NCBI RefSeq assembly: GCF_001642735.1
Contig: NZ_LWHM01000034.1
Location: 195,152 to 259,151, forward strand
From: Pseudohongiella nitratireducens
GTDB taxonomy: Bacteria > Pseudomonadota > Gammaproteobacteria > Pseudomonadales > Pseudohongiellaceae
Direction of reading: 5' to 3'
Length of the DNA stretch: 64,000 nucleotides
The notes beneath the pieces are model-generated. The model searched no databases. It saw nothing but the letters and a program-made list of their open reading frames with translations, and was not told where the DNA came from. The position numbers and the translations under genes were made by a program. Positions 28,559-37,471 of the stretch are shown in pieces. The first letter of the stretch is position 1. The number at the start of each line of letters is the position of its first letter.

Positions 28559-29314
28559 CTACCGGCTGGCACCAGACTGATAAGAGAGATTGTTGAGCAA
28601 CAGGTTGAGCGTAAACTCAGCATAATCGCTAACAGAAACACCTCGCTGCAAGAACTTCCAGCGTTTCAGGTACCATTGCTGCAACATGGCCGTGGTAGAA
28701 GATGCCAGTAACGCCAGGTTCCCTTCATAGCGAAAAACACCTGCCTCAATGCCTTTGCTAAAGATATTCTGAAGCCCCTGATCAAATTGCAGCTCCATAT
28801 TCATGGCGGCCTCACGCTGCTCTTTATCAAGCCCTTTAGCCTCAATAAAACAAAAGTAGTACCACGGGTGCATAATGTGATTCATGTAAAGGTCGGCATG
28901 AATCACGGCTTTTAAATGCTGGTAAGGGGACAGCTGATATGCATGAATGGCGCTAAGCACATCATCAATGGTGCTGCGCACAACAGACTCAATGGCGGAA
29001 GCCAGATCGGACTTACTGCCAATATAAGCGTAAAGACCACCCATGCTGATGCCGGTTTCACGACTCAGATCGCGAAGACTCATGGAATGGAAGCCCTGGC
29101 TATTAGCCAGCCGAAAAGTACAATCAAAAATTTTCTGTAGGTTTTTTACTGCTGTCTTGCCGTTTTTGATCTGCATCCGTTCATGATGCACATCAAACAC
29201 ACGCTGCCATAGTGGCTCGCCCTCCAGCTCCCAGGCTTCACGAAAAGCCTCCAGGCTGGTATCCAGTGGCCAGCCCTGGCCCGGCGATAAGGTTTTGGCG
29301 CCTGCCGATTCCAT
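28559..29314 (-). CDS. TetR family transcriptional regulator
   Basis: 251 residues. The helix-turn-helix lies at about 60-105 (SMSLRDLSRETGISMGGLYAYIGSKSDLASAIE), with the typical GLYAYIGSKSDL recognition-helix segment. An N-terminal extension of ~55 residues precedes it, longer than the usual ~10. The start is well supported by GGAG and a signal-free N-terminus. The C-terminal ligand domain is divergent. It faces the acyltransferase gene tail to tail and does not share a promoter with it; the target is unknown. Confidence 0.92.
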   Translation of the reverse strand: MESAGAKTLSPGQGWPLDTSLEAFREAWELEGEPLWQRVFDVHHERMQIKNGKTAVKNLQKIFDCTFRLANSQGFHSMSLRDLSRETGISMGGLYAYIGSKSDLASAIESVVRSTIDDVLSAIHAYQLSPYQHLKAVIHADLYMNHIMHPWYYFCFIEAKGLDKEQREAAMNMELQFDQGLQNIFSKGIEAGVFRYEGNLALLASSTTAMLQQWYLKRWKFLQRGVSVSDYAEFTLNLLLNNLSYQSGASR

Positions 29315-29470
29315 TTCTCTCTCCTTCCCTCGAAACCTGACGTATCATCATTATCTGCAATGGATCATCTGAATTTTCACCTAAGCCAGATGCAGACAAT
29401 GCCGCTTGCAGACAATGATGACTCGTTCAGAGACAGGCTGCCGCCTCCGGCGACAGTCGAACTCTACTTG

Positions 29471-29848
29471 TTAATCGATTTCCGCCAGCATCATTTCATC
29501 AGACTCGCTGGCCATGTGGTTAAAGCCTGCTACCACTTCTGCCAATGCACGTGTATCAGCATCGACGCTGTCATCGCCGGCAATTGCCTGCAGTTCAGCC
29601 CGCGTACCTTCAGAGACTGAGTGCTGGATGTCGTGTACTGCCTGAGCGACTGTCTGAATCGCTTCACTTTGACTACCATCGCTGGCGATTCCCTGCAGCG
29701 TCATTTTTTGCTCATCATTGGGGAAGTGATTCATATCCGCAACGATGTCAGCAATGGTGCCTGCTGCGCTTTGTGCCAGGCTCAATGACGAGACACAGGC
29801 GAAAGATAGACCGGCAACCAGGGAAAAAATTTGCTTGCGATTCAACAT
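29471..29848 (-). CDS. Small periplasmic protein of unknown function
   Basis: 125 residues from the ATG at 29848, which has GGAGG 6 nt upstream; the longer frame to 29902 lacks this. Signal peptide MLNRKQIFSLVAGLSFACVS... with cleavage at SLAQS. The mature part is acidic, helical and contains recurring phrases (IADIVADMNHF, ADTRALAEVVAGFNHMA), suggesting two related helical repeats. I know no family. It lies alone between the TetR and TSUP genes on the same strand. Confidence 0.7.
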   Translation of the reverse strand: MLNRKQIFSLVAGLSFACVSSLSLAQSAAGTIADIVADMNHFPNDEQKMTLQGIASDGSQSEAIQTVAQAVHDIQHSVSEGTRAELQAIAGDDSVDADTRALAEVVAGFNHMASESDEMMLAEID

Positions 29849-29962
29849 ATACTGCCTCCAGTTCAAAAATTGGAACAATCCATTCACAGTGTAGCGTAAC
29901 ACACACGCTTACAACAGTTGATAAATACGCACGCTAACAAGAACCAGTTCACAAGCTGCCAT

Positions 29963-30676
29963 TCACATCGCATTGAGCGCCGCATAGACAGCGTAAAGGC
30001 CGGACCCTGCACAGAGCAGCAACGAGGCCAGACGAATACGTGATGGTGAAATGGCATCCATGGTCTTTCTGGCCAGCCAGAAACCCGCCAGAGTGACTGG
30101 AATCAGGGGCAGTGACAGCCGGATTTCCTGCATGCCGAAGCGTCCGATCGGGGCCAGAATTATCAATGAAATTAAACAGCTGACAACAAAAAACGCCGCC
30201 AGATTGGCACGTATCAGGGCAACGTTCTGATGCTGCCAAAGCAGTGCCATGGGAGGCCCGCCAATTGACGTACTGGTACCCATGAAGCCGGACAAAAAAC
30301 CCGCCACACCCATGCGAAACTGGGTCGGATGCCAGCGTAGCCGGCTCATGCTGACGACAACTGCAAACAATACGGAAATCCCTATCCACAGGCTAAGCAG
30401 ATTCTGATCGATGAACAGTAATAATGCGGCCCCAGCCAGAGAGCCGGGTATCCGGCCAACGACCGCGGCCCCCAGTCCACGCAGTGACACACCATTCCGA
30501 AAATACCAGGCGTTGGCTAATGACAGCACCAGTGCGCAAACCGTGACAGGGGCCGGCACAAAAGCCGGGTTAACAAAAAACAATACCGGAGCAGCAATGA
30601 CAGCAAGACCAAAACCGACGGCAGTTTGCACATACGCGCCGACAAACACCAGCGTGACTGCGATAACCCACTCCAT
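29963..30676 (-). CDS. TSUP (TauE/SafE) family membrane transporter
   Basis: 237 residues, about 8 membrane helices in two inverted halves. The half signatures VGAYVQTAVGFGLAVIAAP and MGVAGFLSGFMGTSTSIGGPP are the paired G-x-GG/P motifs of the family. Members move sulfite, sulfonates or other organic anions; which one here is unknown. The ATG at 30676 gives the expected N-terminus. Divergent from the radical SAM gene, with a 74-bp intergenic region. Confidence 0.9.
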   Translation of the reverse strand: MEWVIAVTLVFVGAYVQTAVGFGLAVIAAPVLFFVNPAFVPAPVTVCALVLSLANAWYFRNGVSLRGLGAAVVGRIPGSLAGAALLLFIDQNLLSLWIGISVLFAVVVSMSRLRWHPTQFRMGVAGFLSGFMGTSTSIGGPPMALLWQHQNVALIRANLAAFFVVSCLISLIILAPIGRFGMQEIRLSLPLIPVTLAGFWLARKTMDAISPSRIRLASLLLCAGSGLYAVYAALNAM

Positions 30677-30735
30677 GTCTGTTTTGCCCCCTGTCCTGAC
30701 TTTAACCCGTCATTCTACGCTGCATTCCGGCAAGC

Positions 30736-30744
30736 TGCTATAAT
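30736..30744 (+). promoter_or_regulatory. Extended -10 promoter placing transcription start at the radical SAM start codon
   Basis: TGCTATAAT: a consensus TATAAT with the extended TG motif, no good -35. It ends 6 nt before the ATG at 30751, so the expected +1 is at or next to the start codon. Confidence 0.6.
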
Positions 30745-30750
30745 GGCACT

Positions 30751-31641
30751 ATGTATCCAATGCAATATATTGAACCTGTCTTTCGTCCACCCAGCGAGTG
30801 GAAGTCACTTATCCTGCAAGTGACCAATGGCTGTTCCTGGAACAAATGCACGTTCTGCGACATGTATACCGCCGAACAGAAACGTTTCCGGCCACGACCA
30901 CTGGCAGAGCTTGAGGCTGAGGTGCAATCCATTCTGGCACAGGGGCTGCCGGTATACCGCGTCTTTCTCGCCGACGGCGATGCCATGACGCTGTCATTCC
31001 GGCGTCTCAATGACATCATGGATATGCTGAACCACTACCTGCCCCACCGCCCCAGGGTGAGCGCCTATTGCCTGCCCAGAAATCTGAACAACAAAACGGC
31101 TGAAGAACTCAGCATTTTGCGCAAAAAAGGGCTCAGCCTGCTCTATGTTGGTTGTGAAAGCGGCGATGACGAATTACTGTCGCTGATCAACAAGGGCGAA
31201 ACATATGACAGCTCCCTTGCTGCTCTGGAAAAAATGGCTGAGGCTGGCATCAAACGTTCGGTAATGGTGTTGAACGGTCTCGGTGGGCCACATTTAAGCC
31301 AGCAACATGCGCTAAACACGGCGCAATTGATGAATGCCGCCCAACCGGAGTACCTGTCCAGCCTGGTCGTCGAATTTCCTAACGGCGAGGCGCGCTTTGC
31401 AGCCCCGTTTAACGGTCGCTGGCGAAAGCTGAACCGCCAGGAGTTGTTTACGGAAATGGAGCTGTTACTGGCCAACCTGTCACTGCGTAATACCATCTTT
31501 CGCAGTGATCACGCGTCCAACTATCTGGTCCTCAAAGGTGTGCTCGGTAAAGACAAGGAAGCCTTGCTGAACACTGTTCGCACCGCCATGACCCAGCCTG
31601 GGCGAATTCCGCTGAGAGAAGAGTGGCAGCGCGGCCTTTAG
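30751..31641 (+). CDS. Radical SAM protein of unknown function, probably leaderless
   Basis: 296 residues. The cluster motif is GCSWNKCTFCDMY, i.e. CX4CX2C, with four residues between the first two Cys instead of the canonical three. It is followed by a TIM-barrel core with LADGDAM (SAM-contacting region), LLYVGCESGDDELL and SVMVLNGLGG. I recognise it as an uncharacterised radical SAM subfamily, not YhcC or HemN. No Shine-Dalgarno exists; the -10 is 6 nt upstream of ATG, predicting a leaderless mRNA. A second in-frame ATG lies at 30760 (MQYIEPVF), also without SD. No partner peptide or B12-binding domain is seen. Confidence 0.88.
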   Translation: MYPMQYIEPVFRPPSEWKSLILQVTNGCSWNKCTFCDMYTAEQKRFRPRPLAELEAEVQSILAQGLPVYRVFLADGDAMTLSFRRLNDIMDMLNHYLPHRPRVSAYCLPRNLNNKTAEELSILRKKGLSLLYVGCESGDDELLSLINKGETYDSSLAALEKMAEAGIKRSVMVLNGLGGPHLSQQHALNTAQLMNAAQPEYLSSLVVEFPNGEARFAAPFNGRWRKLNRQELFTEMELLLANLSLRNTIFRSDHASNYLVLKGVLGKDKEALLNTVRTAMTQPGRIPLREEWQRGL

Positions 31642-31856
31642 TACAAAACCACAATTAGCCATCACGCCCCGGCGCAATCGCTTCATATCATTATCTGCTT
31701 AATCTGCTTACCACTGCCGCTCATGACACCTGATGATTCATGTTATGTTATTGCCAAACGGTGCAGTGTCGGTACGTAGTGGCTGACCATGCCTGAACAG
31801 TCAGAACCTGTTAATGGTCTCTGACCCTTAAAACAGCATCCGGATTATTAACTGAT

Positions 31857-34800
31857 ATGAGTCGCCAGAAACAAACCCCGCCCAGTACGGCTGTCACCAC
31901 CGAAATAGAAGCTATCGTCTTGCGCGGTGCCAGACAAAACAATCTAAAAAATCTGTCGCTGGATATTCCGGTTAACCGCCTTGTTGTCATCACCGGTGTC
32001 AGCGGTTCTGGCAAATCAACCCTGGCTTTCGACACGATTTACGCTGAGGGGCAACGCCGATATATCGAAACCTTCTCAGCCTATGCACGGCAGTTCCTCG
32101 ACCGCATGGACAAACCCGCGGTAGATAATATTACGGGCATCCCGCCTGCCATTGCCATCGACCAGAGCAACCCGGTCAGAACCTCACGTTCCACTGTCGG
32201 TACAATGACAGAGTTGAATGACTATTTTAAGTTGTTATTCGCCCGTCTGTCACATTTGTACTGCCCTGACTGCCATACCCGGGTAAAACAGGACACGGCT
32301 GAGTCCATTATTGATGACCTTGCTGCCCGGCTACCTGAAGAGAGTCGGCTGCATATCTGCATGCCCATTGTCATCCCTGAGAATTTCGACGAGAAAGAAG
32401 TCAGGCAGTGGCTGGAGCAACAAGGATACACCCGTATCCAGCACCAGGAAGGAGCGACCTTGCATGTCGTGCAAGACAGACTGAAACTGCGGCAGAGCAA
32501 TTTCTCCCGGTTACGTGAAGCGCTTGAACATGCCATGGATCACGGCGGTGGCCGCGTTATCGTTTATAGCGATCCTGATGGTGCACAGGCCGACACACAC
32601 CTGTTTTCCCGACAGCTGCACTGCGCCAGCTGTGACCAGCATTTTCGATCACCAACTCCAGGCATGTTTTCTTTTAATTCTCCGGTCGGGGCTTGTGAAA
32701 GCTGTCGGGGTTTTGGCCGTATCATTGATGTCGATTACGACCTGGTTATCCCCGACCAGAACAAAAGCCTTGCCGAAGGCGCCATCAAGGTTTTCCAGAG
32801 TAAAAGCTACCTGGAATGTCAGATGGATCTGGAGAAATATGCCAGACGTAAAAAGATACCATTAAACAAACCCTGGTCCGCATTAAGCGACTCACAAAAA
32901 GCCTGGGTTATTGACGGTGAGGGCGGGTGGCGCGATAACGTATGGTACGGACTGAAGCGATTCTTCCAGTGGCTGGAGAGCCGGGCCTATAAAATGCATA
33001 TCCGGGTGCTGCTTTCCCGCTACCGTGCTTATCGGGTTTGTGACACCTGTCACGGAGCAAGACTGAAGGACGAATCACTTTGCTGGTACCTGCACAGACA
33101 CTATACCCCTGCTGCCAGCATTGCAGATAAGAGCCAGGCTGCCACTGAGCGCGATGCCCTGAATATCAGGGAATTAATGACTCTGCCCATCAGTGACAGC
33201 TCCCGTTTCATTGAATCCATAAAGTCGCATCCTGAACTGGACGCCGCCACCGAACTATTAGTGAATGAAATCAGCAGCAGGCTGAGTTATCTGCTTGATG
33301 TCGGTTTGGGGTACCTCACACTTGATCGCCAGTCCCGCACATTAAGCGGTGGTGAAGTGCAACGCATCAACCTGACAACAGCGCTAGGCACCTCCCTGGT
33401 TAATACCTTATTTGTGCTGGACGAACCCAGCATAGGACTGCATTCACGTGACCTCAATCGCATGATCAGCATCCTCCATCGCTTGCGTGATGCCGGTAAT
33501 TCCCTGATCGTGGTGGAGCATGACCCCGATATCATTATGGCTGCTGATCTGGTCATCGATATTGGCTCGGGTCCCGGAAAAGAGGGTGGCAGTATCCAGT
33601 TTATGGGCACACCCAAACAGCTGCTGCGCAGTCGCCAGTCCCTGACCGCCGCTTACCTGCGAAATGAACGCCAGGTTGCTGCACCGGGTCAGGTAGCGTC
33701 TGCTGAAAAACCGAACTTTCTCTCTGTGCGCGGTGCATCGGCTCATAACCTGACCGCAGTCGATGCCGATATTCCACTCAATCAACTCGTGTGCTTCAGT
33801 GGTGTCAGCGGTTCTGGCAAATCCACCCTGATGCGCGACATTATTTATCGCGGCCTGTGTCGTCACTTTGGCGAACCCACCGAATCTCCTGGCACATATC
33901 AGTCCATGACGGGCATGGAGCAGCTCGACGGTGTTGTTTATGTCGACCAGAACCCGATAGGCAAAACCACGCGCTCCATCCCGGCGACTTATGTGGGTGC
34001 CTTTGATGCGATCCGCAAACGTTTTGTCAATCACCCGCTGGCGAAAGAACGAGGCTACAAACCCGGTATCTTCAGTTTTAACTCCGGTAACGGGCGTTGT
34101 CCGGTGTGCAGTGGCAATGGCTTTGAGCACGTGGAAATGCAGTTCCTCAGTGATGTGTACCTGGAGTGCGGAGAGTGTAAAGGCAGGCGTTATCGCAGAG
34201 AGATTCTGGAAATCACCTTAGTGGATCCGGCAGCTCCCGGACATGCACTTTCCATCGCTGACGTTCTCGAATTAACCGTTACAGAAGCGCAAGCATTCTT
34301 TGCAGATGATAAAGAAGTACAGCGTTGCCTGCGGCCATTGAGTGACGTCGGACTGGGATATCTGCAACTGGGTCAGGCAGTGCCAACCCTGAGCGGCGGT
34401 GAATCGCAACGCCTGAAACTGGCAGCCCATTTGGCTGAAGTGGCAAGGACCCAGAACAAGTCTTCACGCAAAGCAGACGCCAGCAAACACTTGCTGTTTC
34501 TGTTTGACGAGCCAACCACCGGGCTGCATTTTCAGGACATTCATGTGCTGGTCAACGCCTTGAGAAAATTGCTGGATGCGGGCCACTCCCTGTTAATTAT
34601 TGAGCATAACCTGGATGTATTACGTGCCGCTGATCACCTGATTGACCTTGGACCGGAAGGTGGCAGTGAGGGTGGAAATATTGTGGCATTTGGCTCTCCC
34701 TCGCAAATACAAAAAGGCGACGGACATACCGCAAAAGCATTGCGCGATTATGAACAAGCGCTGGTGGAGCAGAAAAAGCTGGCAGAAGGGGCAGACAACC

Positions 34801-37421
34801 AGCGCAAGCCTGTCAAATCATTACGCTCTCGGCAAGTCATCAGTATCCATAAAGCGCGCGAACATAACCTGAAGCAAATTGATGTCACTATTCCACGCAA
34901 CAAGTTTACCGTCATCAGCGGCGTCAGTGGCAGTGGTAAAAGCACACTGGCTTTTGATATTGTGTTTGCGGAAGGCCAGCGACGCTACCTTGAATCGCTG
35001 AACGCCTATGCGCGGCAGTTTGTCCAACCGGCCGCCCGCCCCAATGTCGACGCGATCCATGGCATACCGCCAACCGTTGCCATTGAGCAACGGACCAGTC
35101 GTGGCGGGCGAAAAAGTACCGTCGCCACGCTCACCGAAATTTATCACTTTCTGCGACTGCTGTTTGTGAAACTGGGAACCCAGTACTGTCCCGACTGTGA
35201 TGAAGCCATACAACCCCAGTCACCGGAGCGAATCCTGCAACGTCTGACACAGGAGTACCCTGGACAGTCACTGACGTTCCTCGCACCTGTCGTCGTGGGA
35301 CGAAAAGGTATCTACAAAGAACTGGCCGCCTGGGCAAGCCAACAGGGGTACCCGCACATGCGTGCCGATGGCAGGGTGGTTGAATCGGCTGACTGGCCGG
35401 TTCTGGACCGATACAAAGAACATGATATTGAAGTGGTCATCGATCAACTGACCCTGTCAAAATCTAACGAGCAAGCCCTCTCGCGCTTGATCGATAAAAC
35501 CCTGGCGGTCGGCAACGGAATGCTCATGGTCATGCAAGTTGATGGTAAAACCGAGCTGTTCTCCACGCAACGGGCCTGCCCCGGGTGTGGCAGCAGCTTT
35601 GATGAACTGGACCCGCGGCTGTTCTCCTTCAATTCACGTCATGGCTGGTGTCACAGCTGTTTCGGCACAGGTATCAAAAACGAAGAGTTTGATGAAACAC
35701 TTAGCGGAGAGGAGAGTCATTTTCTTAATGAAGAAACTGGACACGAAGAGCAATGCAAGAAGTGCCAGGGTAAACGCCTTAACCCGACAGCGTTGGCCGT
35801 CAGATTAGGTAAAAGCAACATAACCGACATGACAGCGTTGTCAGTTGCGGATGCTGAACACGCGATACTCTCGCTGCCACTGGATGATCATGGTACCCGT
35901 ATCGCCAGAGATGTCATTCCAGAGCTTCAATCCCGGCTGCAGTTTCTGCAAAAAGTGGGATTGGGTTACCTGACACTGGATCGTTCAGCGCCGACCTTGA
36001 GTGGCGGTGAAGCCCAGCGTATTCGCCTGGCCTCACAACTTGGCTCGCAATTACAAGGGGTCTGCTACATTCTGGATGAGCCCACCATTGGCTTGCATGC
36101 CCGCGACAATGAAAGGCTGGTTAAAACACTGCGTGAACTTCAGCAACAAGGTAATACCGTCATCGTGGTCGAACATGATGATGCCACCATCACTGAGGCG
36201 GATCACGTCATTGATGTAGGGCCGGGAGCTGGTAAAAATGGCGGCGAAATTCTGGTGAGCGGTACCGTCAAACAGGTCATGCGTAGCAAAGCGTCATTAA
36301 CCGGACAATATCTGGCTAATCCGGTCAGGCACCCTTTGGCAGATTTGCGCGACATCACTTCCCGAAAGCAGTTCGAGAATGAAGCACTGATAGTACATCA
36401 GGCCCAACTGCATAACCTGAAGATTAAGGAAGTGAAAATCCCGCTACGGAAACTGGTTGCCGTAACGGGTGTCAGCGGCTCAGGTAAAAGCTCACTGATA
36501 CGCGGGATTGTCTATCCCGGTCTCAAAGCAGCGATTGCCGATGCCAACGGTCGAAAGCGCCGTTCATCCCTGCCCTGGGTCGGATGCAAAAGCATCACCG
36601 GCTGGGATGACATCCAAAGTATTCTTCAGGTTGATCAGACCCCTATCGGCAAAACGCCACGCTCCTGCCCTGCCAGCTACGTCGGCATCTGGGACAATAT
36701 CCGCAAGCTGTTTGCTGATACCGTTGACGCCCGGCTTCGTGGCTACAAGCCGGGCCGTTTTTCTTTCAATGTTGCCGGCGGGCGTTGTGAAGACTGCAGC
36801 GGTAATGGCATGCAACGTATTGAAATGAACTTTCTGCCCGATGTCAGGATACCCTGCGAAACCTGCCAGGGCTGGCGATTCAATGCCGAAACGCTGACCG
36901 TTCGCTACAAAGAGAAGCACATTGGTGAAGTACTGGCCATGGATGTCGATACGGCAGTCACATTCTTTGCCGCCATTCCCAACATCCACCATCCACTTAG
37001 TCTGTTACAGGATATTGGCCTGGGCTACCTGACCCTTGGCCAGCAAAGTCCGACCCTCAGTGGTGGCGAGGCACAACGCATCAAACTTGTCAGCGAGTTG
37101 GCAAAAGCCAAACCTCATGTTGCCTTGAAGAGCAATAAACCACCCCACAAGCTGTATGTACTGGATGAGCCGACAGTCGGGTTGCACATGGCAGATGTCG
37201 AAAAGCTGATCCGGGTACTGCACCGTTTAGTGGATGCCGGCAACTCCGTGCTGGTCATTGAACATAACCTGGACCTTATCGCCGAAGCAGACTGGGTGAT
37301 GGACCTGGGACCGGAAGGCGGACAGGCCGGTGGCAAACTGGTCTGTCAGGGCAATCCATTACAGGTATTACGCAGTAAAAAATCTCTGACCGCACAATTT
37401 CTCCGACCCATGCTGACGTAA
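31857..37421 (+). CDS. Double-length UvrA-like excinuclease ABC subunit A (tandem fusion)
   Basis: 1854 residues, about twice the ~940 of normal UvrA, with two complete UvrA halves. There are four Walker A sites, all GVSGSGKS, near residues 47, 648, 1021 and 1537; four ABC signatures (LSGGEVQR, LSGGESQR, LSGGEAQR twice) near 494, 844, 1381 and 1734; and four LDEP or FDEP Walker B sites. Zinc-finger CxxC pairs are present in both halves (CASC, CESC, CPVC, CGEC, CPGC, CHSC, CEDC, CETC). Each half starts with the UvrA hallmark GQRRY-E-NAYARQF. Like chlamydial double UvrA, one chain could take the place of the usual dimer. It detects DNA damage or an analogous substrate. No ssb, uvrB or LexA box is nearby and the start lacks an SD. 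It may be an accessory copy. Confidence 0.95.
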   Translation: MSRQKQTPPSTAVTTEIEAIVLRGARQNNLKNLSLDIPVNRLVVITGVSGSGKSTLAFDTIYAEGQRRYIETFSAYARQFLDRMDKPAVDNITGIPPAIAIDQSNPVRTSRSTVGTMTELNDYFKLLFARLSHLYCPDCHTRVKQDTAESIIDDLAARLPEESRLHICMPIVIPENFDEKEVRQWLEQQGYTRIQHQEGATLHVVQDRLKLRQSNFSRLREALEHAMDHGGGRVIVYSDPDGAQADTHLFSRQLHCASCDQHFRSPTPGMFSFNSPVGACESCRGFGRIIDVDYDLVIPDQNKSLAEGAIKVFQSKSYLECQMDLEKYARRKKIPLNKPWSALSDSQKAWVIDGEGGWRDNVWYGLKRFFQWLESRAYKMHIRVLLSRYRAYRVCDTCHGARLKDESLCWYLHRHYTPAASIADKSQAATERDALNIRELMTLPISDSSRFIESIKSHPELDAATELLVNEISSRLSYLLDVGLGYLTLDRQSRTLSGGEVQRINLTTALGTSLVNTLFVLDEPSIGLHSRDLNRMISILHRLRDAGNSLIVVEHDPDIIMAADLVIDIGSGPGKEGGSIQFMGTPKQLLRSRQSLTAAYLRNERQVAAPGQVASAEKPNFLSVRGASAHNLTAVDADIPLNQLVCFSGVSGSGKSTLMRDIIYRGLCRHFGEPTESPGTYQSMTGMEQLDGVVYVDQNPIGKTTRSIPATYVGAFDAIRKRFVNHPLAKERGYKPGIFSFNSGNGRCPVCSGNGFEHVEMQFLSDVYLECGECKGRRYRREILEITLVDPAAPGHALSIADVLELTVTEAQAFFADDKEVQRCLRPLSDVGLGYLQLGQAVPTLSGGESQRLKLAAHLAEVARTQNKSSRKADASKHLLFLFDEPTTGLHFQDIHVLVNALRKLLDAGHSLLIIEHNLDVLRAADHLIDLGPEGGSEGGNIVAFGSPSQIQKGDGHTAKALRDYEQALVEQKKLAEGADNQRKPVKSLRSRQVISIHKAREHNLKQIDVTIPRNKFTVISGVSGSGKSTLAFDIVFAEGQRRYLESLNAYARQFVQPAARPNVDAIHGIPPTVAIEQRTSRGGRKSTVATLTEIYHFLRLLFVKLGTQYCPDCDEAIQPQSPERILQRLTQEYPGQSLTFLAPVVVGRKGIYKELAAWASQQGYPHMRADGRVVESADWPVLDRYKEHDIEVVIDQLTLSKSNEQALSRLIDKTLAVGNGMLMVMQVDGKTELFSTQRACPGCGSSFDELDPRLFSFNSRHGWCHSCFGTGIKNEEFDETLSGEESHFLNEETGHEEQCKKCQGKRLNPTALAVRLGKSNITDMTALSVADAEHAILSLPLDDHGTRIARDVIPELQSRLQFLQKVGLGYLTLDRSAPTLSGGEAQRIRLASQLGSQLQGVCYILDEPTIGLHARDNERLVKTLRELQQQGNTVIVVEHDDATITEADHVIDVGPGAGKNGGEILVSGTVKQVMRSKASLTGQYLANPVRHPLADLRDITSRKQFENEALIVHQAQLHNLKIKEVKIPLRKLVAVTGVSGSGKSSLIRGIVYPGLKAAIADANGRKRRSSLPWVGCKSITGWDDIQSILQVDQTPIGKTPRSCPASYVGIWDNIRKLFADTVDARLRGYKPGRFSFNVAGGRCEDCSGNGMQRIEMNFLPDVRIPCETCQGWRFNAETLTVRYKEKHIGEVLAMDVDTAVTFFAAIPNIHHPLSLLQDIGLGYLTLGQQSPTLSGGEAQRIKLVSELAKAKPHVALKSNKPPHKLYVLDEPTVGLHMADVEKLIRVLHRLVDAGNSVLVIEHNLDLIAEADWVMDLGPEGGQAGGKLVCQGNPLQVLRSKKSLTAQFLRPMLT

Positions 37422-37471
37422 GTGGCTATCACCATGAACAGGGCAGACTGAAGAGACATAAGAGGGATCCA

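Noticed and set aside
31642-31856. Possible LexA box upstream of the double UvrA
   Set aside because: Several CTG...CAG pairs exist but none has the 10-nt spacing of the gammaproteobacterial SOS box.
33444-34130. 228-codon frame antisense to the UvrA gene
   Set aside because: Wholly inside conserved ABC sequence; a third-position artefact.
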